This document shows positions 43,256 through 50,421 of a stretch of 64,000 nt of DNA, in pieces; the stretch's first letter is position 1, and each line of letters begins with the position of its first letter. The stretch comes from Streptomyces microflavus. Its GTDB lineage: Bacteria; Actinomycetota; Actinomycetes; Streptomycetales; Streptomycetaceae. The notes under the pieces are model-generated. The model was not told the DNA's origin. It was given only the letters and a program-made list of their open reading frames with translations, and did no database searches. Both the position numbers and the translations under genes were made by a program. The stretch spans positions 386,710-450,709 of the forward strand of contig NZ_BMUG01000001.1 in the NCBI RefSeq assembly GCF_014650075.1, given 5' to 3'.

Positions 43256-43678
43256 TTGGCCCGTCACATCTACAGCTGCCCCCTGCGCTGGTCGGACATG
43301 GATGCCTTCGGCCACGTCAACAACGTGGTCTTCCTCCGCTACCTGGAGGAGGCGCGCATCGACTTCATGTTCCGGCTGGCGCCGGGCGACGGCTCGCCGT
43401 CGTTCTCGGGCGGGTCCGTCGTGGCCCGGCACGAGATCGACTACGTACGGCCGCTGGTGCACCGGCACGAGCCGGTCACCGTCGAGTCGTGGGTCACGAA
43501 GATCGGCGCCGCGTCGCTGACGATCGCCTATGAGATCAAGGACCCCGACCAGGTGTACGTACGGGCCTCGACCGTCGTCGTCCCGTACAACCTGGAGGCC
43601 GAGCGGCCCCGGCGGATCTCTGCCGAGGAGAAGCTCTTCCTCCAGAAGTACCTGGCAGAGGAGCCCGCCGCGGCATGA
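43256..43678 (+). CDS. Hotdog-fold acyl-CoA thioesterase
   Basis: A 140-residue 4-hydroxybenzoyl-CoA thioesterase-type protein. The catalytic region is WSDMDAFGHVNNVVFLRYLE, with the nucleophilic or basic Asp in DMD and the NN pair typical of YbgC/FadM-like enzymes. VARHEIDYVRPL and ESWVTKIGAASLTIAYEI are the next hotdog strands. The start TTG 43256 lies 5 nt after the ettA stop, so it is translated from the same message, and its stop overlaps the next gene by 4 nt. The natural acyl-CoA substrate is unknown. Confidence 0.88.
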   Translation: MARHIYSCPLRWSDMDAFGHVNNVVFLRYLEEARIDFMFRLAPGDGSPSFSGGSVVARHEIDYVRPLVHRHEPVTVESWVTKIGAASLTIAYEIKDPDQVYVRASTVVVPYNLEAERPRRISAEEKLFLQKYLAEEPAAA

Positions 43679-44376
43679 AGGTGCCTGTGCAGTCGCTGCT
43701 GTTCGCCGACCCGAGGGAGGCGGCGGATCTCGCCGCCTTCCTCGGCCGGCTGCTCCACTACGACCGGGCCGCCGCGGTCCGGTTGCAGGCGGGCGGCGGC
43801 GACGCACTGGCCGTGTTCGGCCGCCCGCCCTCCTTCGAGGTGCTCGCGATCCGTACGGCCCGCCTGGCCCGCCCCGAGACGCTCGACGTCACGGTGTCGG
43901 CGGGCGAGCTGCTGGAGTCCCTCGACATCTCCGGGGAGGGCCCGGGCGAGCGGGGCGGTGCGCTGCCCGCCCCCGTCACCGGGCCGCCGTGGACCGGCGT
44001 CCTGCCGCCCCGGGGACCCTGGCGCGAACAGGCCGGCCTGCCCGGGCCGGACGCCCTGCGCGCCTCCCTCGACGCGGCCGTCGCCGAATTCCGTACGCGG
44101 GACGAGGCGCTGCCCGAAGAGCAGCGCACCCGCGCCGAGCGCGACCGTATCGGCCGGGAGATCTGGTCCCGGCCCGTCGGCGCCACCGAGCTGCCGCTGC
44201 GCGCGGTCCACGCCGCCCAGTCCCTCGGCTTCTTGCGCGCCGACCCCGGCTTCCCCGTCTCACTGTTCGCCTCCGGCGGCTGGCTGCGGCTCCGGACCCC
44301 GTTCGGGTCGGTCGCCCTGCGCCGCGACCCGGTGAGCGGGCTGGGTGCGCTGGCCCTGACCGTCGGGCACAACTGA
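43675..44376 (+). CDS. Conserved actinobacterial protein of unknown function
   Basis: A 233-residue soluble protein that I do not assign to a named family. It starts MKVPVQSLLFADPREAADLA and has a mixed alpha/beta composition. A Gly/Pro-rich, probably disordered middle (about 90-125) precedes a helical, charged segment (EEQRTRAERDRIGREIW). The C-terminal block includes HAAQSLGFLRADPGFPVSLF and a beta-rich end. It has no signal peptide and no membrane helix. The ATG overlaps the thioesterase stop (ATGA), so it belongs to the ettA-thioesterase operon and may act with the thioesterase. It is convergent with the globin gene. Confidence 0.8.
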   Translation: MKVPVQSLLFADPREAADLAAFLGRLLHYDRAAAVRLQAGGGDALAVFGRPPSFEVLAIRTARLARPETLDVTVSAGELLESLDISGEGPGERGGALPAPVTGPPWTGVLPPRGPWREQAGLPGPDALRASLDAAVAEFRTRDEALPEEQRTRAERDRIGREIWSRPVGATELPLRAVHAAQSLGFLRADPGFPVSLFASGGWLRLRTPFGSVALRRDPVSGLGALALTVGHN

Positions 44377-44424
44377 GCCGGGCGATCCGCCCGGCCCGTC
44401 AGCCTTCCTCCAGCCCGCGGTGCG

Positions 44425-44829
44425 TCAGTCGGCCGTGTTGACCATCGAGGCCGCCGCGTACGTCAGGTAGTCCCACAGCTGCTTCTCGTGCTCGGGCGCC
44501 AGACCCAGCTCGTCCAGCGCGACCCGCATATGAGCCAGCCAGGCGTCATGGGCCGCCCGGTCCACCCGGAACGGGGCATGCCGCATCCGCAGCCTCGGGT
44601 GGCCCCGGTGGTCGCTGTAGGTGCGCGGGCCGCCCCAGTACTGCATCAGGAACAGGGTGAAGCGCTCCTCGGCCGGGCCCAGATCCTCCTCCGGGTACAT
44701 CGGCCGCAGCAGCTCGTCGCCCGCGACCCCCTCGTAGAAGCGGTGGACCAGGCGTCGGAAGGTCTCCTCGCCGCCGACCTGCTCGTAAAAGGTCTGCTCC
44801 TGAAGCGTGTCGCGCGGAATCTCTGTCAC
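44425..44829 (-). CDS. Group II truncated haemoglobin (GlbO-like)
   Basis: A 134-residue 2-on-2 haem globin, probably handling O2, NO or redox chemistry. The globin signatures are FYEQVGGEETFRRLVHRFYE (A/B helices), QYWGGPRTYSDHRGHPRLRM (CD1 region with Tyr), the proximal His in RMRHAPF and Trp at G8 in DAWLAHM, as in group II. The start is GTG 44829 (MTEIPRDTL); an open frame continues upstream but is not conserved coding. It is divergent from the PCMT-like gene with about 110 nt between. Confidence 0.92.
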   Translation of the reverse strand: MTEIPRDTLQEQTFYEQVGGEETFRRLVHRFYEGVAGDELLRPMYPEEDLGPAEERFTLFLMQYWGGPRTYSDHRGHPRLRMRHAPFRVDRAAHDAWLAHMRVALDELGLAPEHEKQLWDYLTYAAASMVNTAD

Positions 44830-44941
44830 CCGTCCATGGTCGCAGACGCACCGGCCGAGGTCAGGGGTCCTAGGACCAATGGCCGGGACCATCCCGCCCG
44901 GCCCGGTCGCCTCCGCCGCGCCGCCGCAGGACAGTGGAGGC

Positions 44942-45970
44942 ATGGGCGCACACCGGGAAGTCCCTTCCGAGGCCGATACGGACGCCGAGGCCGGTACCGG
45001 CGCGGATACGGACGCCGAGGCCGACGCGGCGCACCAGGCCCTGGTGCGGGACATCGTCGCGCAGGGCGGGCTCACCGACCCCGCCTGGCGCGCCGCCTTC
45101 GAACAGGTGCCGCGCCACCTCTTCGTGCCGTACTACTACGTGCACGGCAGCCGGGGCTACGAGCGGCTCTGGGGCGAGGACCCTGATCCCGTACGGCGCC
45201 GGCGCTGGCTGCGCGGGGTGTACGGGGACGAGCCCCTGGCCACCCGGATGCGGGACGGCGAACTCATCTCGTCCTCCAGCCAGCCCTCGCTGATGGCCCT
45301 GATGCTCGATGCCCTCGACGTGCGGGACGGGCACACCGTCCTGGAGATCGGCACCGGCCCCGGCTACAACGCGGCGCTGCTCTCCCACCGGCTCGGCGCC
45401 CCCGCGGTGACCAGCGTCGATCTGGACCCGGAGATCACGGACGCGGCCCGCAGCCACCTCGCCGCCGCCGGGTACCGCCCGACGGTCGTCACCGGCGACG
45501 GGGCCCGGGGCTCCCCGCAGCAGGCCCCGTACGACCGGATCATCGCGACCTGCACGCTGCCCTCCGTACCGCCCGCCTGGCCGGAGCAGTGCTCGCCCGG
45601 CGCGCGCATCCTCGCTCCGGTCGCGACCGGGCTCGTCTCGCTGGAGGTACGGGCGACGGCGCACGGCCGGCGCGCCGAGGGGCACTTCCTGCACACCCCG
45701 GCGTATTTCGTGCCCCTGCGCGGGGCCTCACCGCTGCCCGGACCCGTCGCGCGCTCCGGCGGAGTGCCGAGACGGGCGATCGGGAACGAGCTCTTCCGGT
45801 TCCTGCTGACCCTGACCGCCGGCAGCCTCGATCCGCACGAGGCCCTCTCCCTCTGGGAGCGCGAGGAGCGCCCGCAGCGGGAGAGGTACGGCATCACGGT
45901 CGCGGACGGCCGGCAGTGGGCCTGGCTGGACGACCCGGAGGGGCCGTACACCTGGCCCCTGGCCGGGTGA
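44942..45970 (+). CDS. PCMT-like (protein-L-isoaspartate) O-methyltransferase
   Basis: A 342-residue SAM-dependent methyltransferase related to protein-L-isoaspartyl methyltransferases. A substrate-gating segment FEQVPRHLFVPYYYVHGSRG, then ISSSSQPSLMALMLDAL, precedes motif I VLEIGTGPGYNAALL. A further motif is YDRIIATCTLPSVPPAW. The C-terminal about 120 residues are longer than in the repair enzyme. In actinomycetes such long forms often methylate Asp in peptides or act in RiPP clusters, but no precursor gene lies nearby. The N-terminal repeat DTDAEAGTGADTDAEAD is disordered. ATG 44942 has GGAGG just upstream. Confidence 0.85.
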   Translation: MGAHREVPSEADTDAEAGTGADTDAEADAAHQALVRDIVAQGGLTDPAWRAAFEQVPRHLFVPYYYVHGSRGYERLWGEDPDPVRRRRWLRGVYGDEPLATRMRDGELISSSSQPSLMALMLDALDVRDGHTVLEIGTGPGYNAALLSHRLGAPAVTSVDLDPEITDAARSHLAAAGYRPTVVTGDGARGSPQQAPYDRIIATCTLPSVPPAWPEQCSPGARILAPVATGLVSLEVRATAHGRRAEGHFLHTPAYFVPLRGASPLPGPVARSGGVPRRAIGNELFRFLLTLTAGSLDPHEALSLWEREERPQRERYGITVADGRQWAWLDDPEGPYTWPLAG

Positions 45971-45995
45971 TCTCCGGCCCGCAGGGGGACGGGTC

Positions 45996-47468
45996 TCAGT
46001 CCCGGCGGATCGTGATCGTCGTCCAGGCCCCGACGTGCACCTGGTCGCCGTCCTGGAGCGGGACGGGGACGTACGGCTGGATCGGGTCCTCGGCGCCGTT
46101 GAGCGTGGTGCCGTTGGTGGACTTCTGGTCGACCACCGCCCAGCCGCCGTCGGGCTGCTGCACCAGCACCGCGTGCTGGTGCGAGACGCCCGGGTCCTCC
46201 GGCGGCACCGACAGGTCGATGTCCGGGGACTCGCCCGTGCTGTGCCGGCGGCGGCCGATGGTGACCTGGGTCCCGGTGAGCGGCAGACGCTGCTCGGGGG
46301 AGTACGCGGGCAGGTTCAGCCCGGTCGCCTCGGGGCCGCTGCGCTGCATCATCGCCAGGAAGTACTCACGGTCCGGCGCGATGACGGCGGTCCAGGACGC
46401 GGCCTGCTGAGGCTGCCCCTGACCGGGGGCCTGGCCGTACCCCTGGTCCTGGCCGTATCCCTGGTTCCCCTGATGCTGGTCGGGGTGCCCGCCCTGCCGG
46501 CCGCCCGGCCCCTGCTGCCCACCCTGCTGCCCGCCCTGGTACGGGGCCTGCTGCTGGAAGGCCTGAGGCGGCTGCGGTGCCTGCGCCTGGGACGGCGGTG
46601 GCAGCACCCAGTCGTCGCCACCGCCACCGTGCGGGGACTGCTGCTGCGGCGGCGCGGAATGCTGCTGCTGGGGCGGGAAGGGCGAGGACTGCTGCGGCTC
46701 GAAGGGCGAGGACTGCTGGGGCTCGAACGGCGAGGGCGCCGACTGCTGCCGCTCGAACGGTGACGGAGCCGACTGCTGCTGGTGCGGCGGCGGCCCCTGC
46801 TGCTGGAAGGCCGGCGGAGGCGGCGGGCCCTGCTGGAACGCGTGCGGCGGAGGGCCGCCCTGGCCGCCCTGGCCACCGCGCTCGTCCTGGCCGCCGGGAC
46901 CGGTCCGCTCCGGAGCGAGCGGCTCGGCGGGACGGTTCATCTGCGAGGGCCGCGAAGCCTGGAACTCGAACGGGTCGTGCTGCTGGGACCCGCCACCGGG
47001 ACCGCCGGGACCACCCTGGCCGCCCTGTCCTCCGGGACCGCCCTGGCCGCCTTGTCCGCCGGGACCCTGCTGGGATCCGCCGGGGCCCTGCTGGGACAGG
47101 AAGCCGGGCGGCAGGTTGAGACCGGGCGGCGGCCCGCCGGGGCCACCCGGGCCGCCGGGCGTCCCGTGCTGCGGGGCCAGCGGCGTGTACGAGGTCGCCG
47201 TGTTGGTGAGGAAGTTCCAGCGGCACTCCTCGCAGTACGGCGCGTTCGCCTCGCGAGGCGTGCGGCACTGCGGGCAGAGCTCGGCCTGCATCGTCGGCGG
47301 GCCGCCGTCGTTGCCTGCGGGCGGCGGGTAGCCGTAACCGGGCGCGGGGGGCGGCGGAGGGGGCGGGGGGACGGCGCCGGCGGGGGCGCCCGTTCCGGTC
47401 ATGCGGTGTCCGCAGACCTCGCACCAGTCCTCGGAACCCGACTGGTGTCCGTTCGGGCAGGTCGGCAT
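45996..47468 (-). CDS. FHA-domain protein with zinc ribbons, end of the GlnX-PknG operon
   Basis: A 490-residue phospho-threonine reader. Two zinc ribbons open the protein: CPNGHQSGSEDWCEVCGH (4-21) and CPQCRTPREANAPYCEEC (about 61-78). A long Gln/Pro/Gly-rich disordered region follows (about 90-350), including near-repeats of SPFEPQQS. The C-terminal FHA domain (about 385-490) has VTIGRRRHS, SHQHAVL and STNGTTLNG, the conserved phospho-peptide contact loops. In mycobacteria PknG acts through the small FHA protein GarA. This protein lacks the GarA-type ETTS N-terminal phospho-motif, so it is a different kind of PknG-linked FHA protein. It is the last gene of the operon. Confidence 0.9.
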   Translation of the reverse strand: MPTCPNGHQSGSEDWCEVCGHRMTGTGAPAGAVPPPPPPPPAPGYGYPPPAGNDGGPPTMQAELCPQCRTPREANAPYCEECRWNFLTNTATSYTPLAPQHGTPGGPGGPGGPPPGLNLPPGFLSQQGPGGSQQGPGGQGGQGGPGGQGGQGGPGGPGGGSQQHDPFEFQASRPSQMNRPAEPLAPERTGPGGQDERGGQGGQGGPPPHAFQQGPPPPPAFQQQGPPPHQQQSAPSPFERQQSAPSPFEPQQSSPFEPQQSSPFPPQQQHSAPPQQQSPHGGGGDDWVLPPPSQAQAPQPPQAFQQQAPYQGGQQGGQQGPGGRQGGHPDQHQGNQGYGQDQGYGQAPGQGQPQQAASWTAVIAPDREYFLAMMQRSGPEATGLNLPAYSPEQRLPLTGTQVTIGRRRHSTGESPDIDLSVPPEDPGVSHQHAVLVQQPDGGWAVVDQKSTNGTTLNGAEDPIQPYVPVPLQDGDQVHVGAWTTITIRRD

Positions 47469-47547
47469 GTCGGCGCTTCCCCCTCTCCTCGTCCGGCCCC
47501 GGGGGCCGTCATGCTGTCGATCGTGACCGTTCGGCCACCAGATGCTG

Positions 47548-48909
47548 CTACTTCTTGACGCGAACTGTCTTGGTCGAGCGCGTTTCGAGGGTCATCTCGT
47601 CCGCTTCCGCGACCTTCGCTTTCAGTCGCACAGTACCTGTCGCCGCATCGACGACGTCGACCACCTTCGAAAGCAGTTTCGCAGTGTCCTGGTTCCCGGA
47701 CGCCGATGCCAATTGCACCGCACGGCCCAGTTTCGCCGTCGCTCCGTCGAAGTCGCCCGACTTGCGGGCGTCCAGCCCCTGCTGGATGACTTGTGCCAGT
47801 TCCGCCTGACCTGTGTAGTGCGCGACCTGCGGATTGATCGAGGTCGACGCCACCATGTCGTCCGTCCACACCGCCCGGACGAGCCCCTGGGAGAGGACCT
47901 GCGGAGCCCCCGCGCCGGAGGGGTCGGGCAGGATCAGCGAGACCCGGGCCGCCAGCATCTCCTGGCCGATCCCGGCCTCGGGGACCAGGACGCACACGTG
48001 GTAGTCGCGGGACTCGTCGCCCCAGGAGCCGGTCGGGTAGTCCCCGGCGCGCGGGGACGCCTCGGTGCGCCGGCCGGTCAGGTCCTCGACCGTGGGTGCC
48101 ACCTGCTTCACGAACCGGATCTCCACCCCGACGGGCGTCCAGAGCCGCAGCGCCACGTCCGCGACCTCCTTGCCCATCGCGTTCTCCATCATCTGCGTGA
48201 AGTCGGCGGCGAGACCCGCAGGGTCGGCGACGATGTCGGCGGTGCCGAGGAGCGCGGAGGCGATGGAGGTGACCTCCTTCACCTCCCAGTCGGTGCCGAC
48301 GCCCCGGGCGTCACAGGTGAACCGGCCCGCGCAGGAGTCCAGCGCGGCCCGCAGGTCCTCGGGCGCCTCGTGCTCGTTGCGGCCGTCGGTCAGCAGGATG
48401 CCGTGCCGGATGTCGACGTCGGCGGCGCCCAGCAGCCGGTCGGTCAGCCGCAGCCAGGTGCCGATCGCGGTCCCGCCGCCCGCGCTCAGCTTCCGCAGGG
48501 CCTCCTTGGCCTGGGCCTTCGTCCGCGCGTCGGCGACCGCGAGCTGCCCGTTGCCGGGATAGACGTCCTTCGCCACATGCGTACCGGCGACCACCGAGAA
48601 CCGGGTGCCCTCGCGCAGGGTGTCGATGGCCGCCGCCGTCGCGTCGCGTGCGTTGCGCATCTTCGTCGGCGGGTAGTCCATGGAGCCCGAACAGTCGACC
48701 ATCAGCACCACCGCGGCGCTCGGTGCCTGCCCCGGGCCGTACCCGGGGGCGGCCGCCGCGCCGGGCAGCGGGATGCCGCCGGTGGTGCCGCCGCCGGTCG
48801 AGGTGACGGTGACGATCCCGTTGACCTCGCGGCCGCCCTCCGGCAGGAACTCGTTCTGGTACACGTCGACGGAGAACTGCGGCACGTTCGACTTCGAGAA
48901 GTTGGCCAT
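47548..48909 (-). CDS. vWA-domain protein of the PknG/PP2C operon
   Basis: A 453-residue cytosolic protein with a vWA domain (about 50-230). The metal-dependent adhesion motif is VVLMVDCSGSMDY, with a second metal-ligand Thr in GGGTAIGTWLRL and an Asp in GILLTDGRNEHE. The remaining C-terminal half is beta-rich, then helical (ELAQVIQQGLDARKSGDFDG). It ends DEMTLETRSTKTVRVKK, a Thr-rich tail that looks like a phosphorylation site. vWA, PP2C, Ser/Thr kinase and FHA genes cluster in several bacterial phospho-signalling systems. No signal peptide or membrane helix is visible. The start ATG 48909 lies 19 nt after the PP2C stop. Confidence 0.88.
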   Translation of the reverse strand: MANFSKSNVPQFSVDVYQNEFLPEGGREVNGIVTVTSTGGGTTGGIPLPGAAAAPGYGPGQAPSAAVVLMVDCSGSMDYPPTKMRNARDATAAAIDTLREGTRFSVVAGTHVAKDVYPGNGQLAVADARTKAQAKEALRKLSAGGGTAIGTWLRLTDRLLGAADVDIRHGILLTDGRNEHEAPEDLRAALDSCAGRFTCDARGVGTDWEVKEVTSIASALLGTADIVADPAGLAADFTQMMENAMGKEVADVALRLWTPVGVEIRFVKQVAPTVEDLTGRRTEASPRAGDYPTGSWGDESRDYHVCVLVPEAGIGQEMLAARVSLILPDPSGAGAPQVLSQGLVRAVWTDDMVASTSINPQVAHYTGQAELAQVIQQGLDARKSGDFDGATAKLGRAVQLASASGNQDTAKLLSKVVDVVDAATGTVRLKAKVAEADEMTLETRSTKTVRVKK

Positions 48910-48928
48910 CCGGTCTGCTCCTTGAGAC

Positions 48929-50419
48929 TCAAACGGTGGTGCAGGCCGATCCTGCCCCTTGCTGCTCCACGGTGAACGGGAGCAGAGCCACTGTTACGTT
49001 GTCGTGGCCCCCGCCGTCGAGCGCGTGTCCGACAAGGACCTGGGCGCCGTGCAGCGGGCGCAGGTGGGCCTCCGGAGGCACGGCGGCGGCCATCTCCTCG
49101 GCGGATTCCGCGTAGTTCCACAGGCCGTCCGTGCAGACCACCACCAGACCGGGGCGGTCCGGCTTGAACGAGGCGGTATGCGGCTCCAGTTCGTAGGAGT
49201 CGGCGCCGAGCCAGCCGGTGATGGCGTGGGCGCGCTCGTCGGCGTACGCCTCGGCCTCGTTCATCAGGCCCGCCGCCACCATCTGCGCGGCCCATGAATC
49301 GTCCTCGGTGAGCCGGGCGGGCGGGCCCGTCCGGTCCTCCGGAACCCAGTAGACCCGGCTGTCGCCGACCCAGCCGACGACCAGCAGACCGCCTGCCATG
49401 ATCGCGCCGACCAGGGTGCAGGCCGGGGCGTTCTGATGGCGGTGGGCCTCGTGCTCGGCAGCCCCGGGCGGGTCCTGGGCCAGCACGTTGACCGCCTCGG
49501 ACGCGGCGACGATCGCCTCGTGCATCGCCTGCTGCGGGTGCGTGCCGCGCGGCAGGGACTCCAGCAGGGCCTCGTTGGCGGCGACCGCGGCGGCCGCCGA
49601 GGCCTCGTCGGGCCGGCTCGCCGAGGAGACGCCGTCGCAGACGATGGCGACGACGGCGGGCGAACCGTCCGGCAGCGCGGTCGAGGAGACCGCGAAGGAG
49701 TCCTCGTTACGGTGGTGGCGCAGGCCCCGGTCGCTGACGGCGGCCACCGAGCCGAGCTCCTGCTCCATGTGGTCGCGCTCGCGGGGCTGGGCGTGCCCGC
49801 AGTTCTCGCAGTATCCGTCGGGGTCCACCCGGCCGGACCGGCAGGCCACGCAGACCTTCGTACTGGCGGCGGGCGTCGGGGTGGGCTCCGCCGTGCGGGG
49901 ATCGGGCGCGGCCAGAGCGAAGTCGCCCGAGCTGTCGGGGCTGTTGGAGCTGTCGGGACTGTAGGGGGGTTCGGCGGGCTCGGCGGCGGGTTCCGTGGCG
50001 GCCGGAACCGCCGCCGCCCGGTCGTCGTGGCGCACCGGAGGCGTCGTCGGCAACGGCTTGCCGCCCGAGTCCGTGCCGGGCAGGTCCGTCGCCCGGTGCA
50101 CGGGCGCGGGCACGTCGGAGCTGTCCGTCTCCGATGCGGCGGGCCACTGGACGGCCGCCACGGGAGGCGCGGGCGCGTCGGGTACGGGCGGGGCCGCCGG
50201 GGGCGGTACGGCAGGCGCGGGCGGGCCCGTCGGCGACACGGCAGGCGCCGCCGGGGCAGCCGGCGGCACCGTGATCGCCATCGTCGGCCGGTCGTCGGGG
50301 CGGGCCGGCACGGCCGACAGGTCGTAGCCGCACGCACCGCAGAACAGGTCGCCGGACGCCGGCGGCTCCTCGCAGCCGGGGCACCTCGCCAGGGCGGGCT
50401 GCTGGTGGCTCTCTGACAT
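48929..50419 (-). CDS. PP2C-family Ser/Thr phosphatase with zinc ribbons
   Basis: A 496-residue phosphatase, probably the opposite of PknG in the same operon. An N-terminal zinc ribbon (CPGCEEPPASGDLFCGACG), a Pro/Ala-rich linker and a second zinc ribbon (CVACRSGRVDPDGYCENCG, about 200) precede the PP2C domain (about 230-490). Metal-binding and catalytic motifs are HHRNEDSF, AIVCDGVSSASRPDEA, VVGWVGDSRVYWV, VVVCTDGLWNY and GGHDNVTVAL. The start ATG 50419 lies 2 nt after the PknG stop, which suggests translational coupling. The in-frame GTG at 50431 is the alternative. Confidence 0.91.
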   Translation of the reverse strand: MSESHQQPALARCPGCEEPPASGDLFCGACGYDLSAVPARPDDRPTMAITVPPAAPAAPAVSPTGPPAPAVPPPAAPPVPDAPAPPVAAVQWPAASETDSSDVPAPVHRATDLPGTDSGGKPLPTTPPVRHDDRAAAVPAATEPAAEPAEPPYSPDSSNSPDSSGDFALAAPDPRTAEPTPTPAASTKVCVACRSGRVDPDGYCENCGHAQPRERDHMEQELGSVAAVSDRGLRHHRNEDSFAVSSTALPDGSPAVVAIVCDGVSSASRPDEASAAAAVAANEALLESLPRGTHPQQAMHEAIVAASEAVNVLAQDPPGAAEHEAHRHQNAPACTLVGAIMAGGLLVVGWVGDSRVYWVPEDRTGPPARLTEDDSWAAQMVAAGLMNEAEAYADERAHAITGWLGADSYELEPHTASFKPDRPGLVVVCTDGLWNYAESAEEMAAAVPPEAHLRPLHGAQVLVGHALDGGGHDNVTVALLPFTVEQQGAGSACTTV

Positions 50420-50421
50420 CT

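Noticed and set aside
44943..45970. RiPP biosynthetic cluster around the PCMT-like methyltransferase
   Set aside because: No precursor peptide, cyclase or protease genes are adjacent; neighbours are a globin and the end of the PknG operon.
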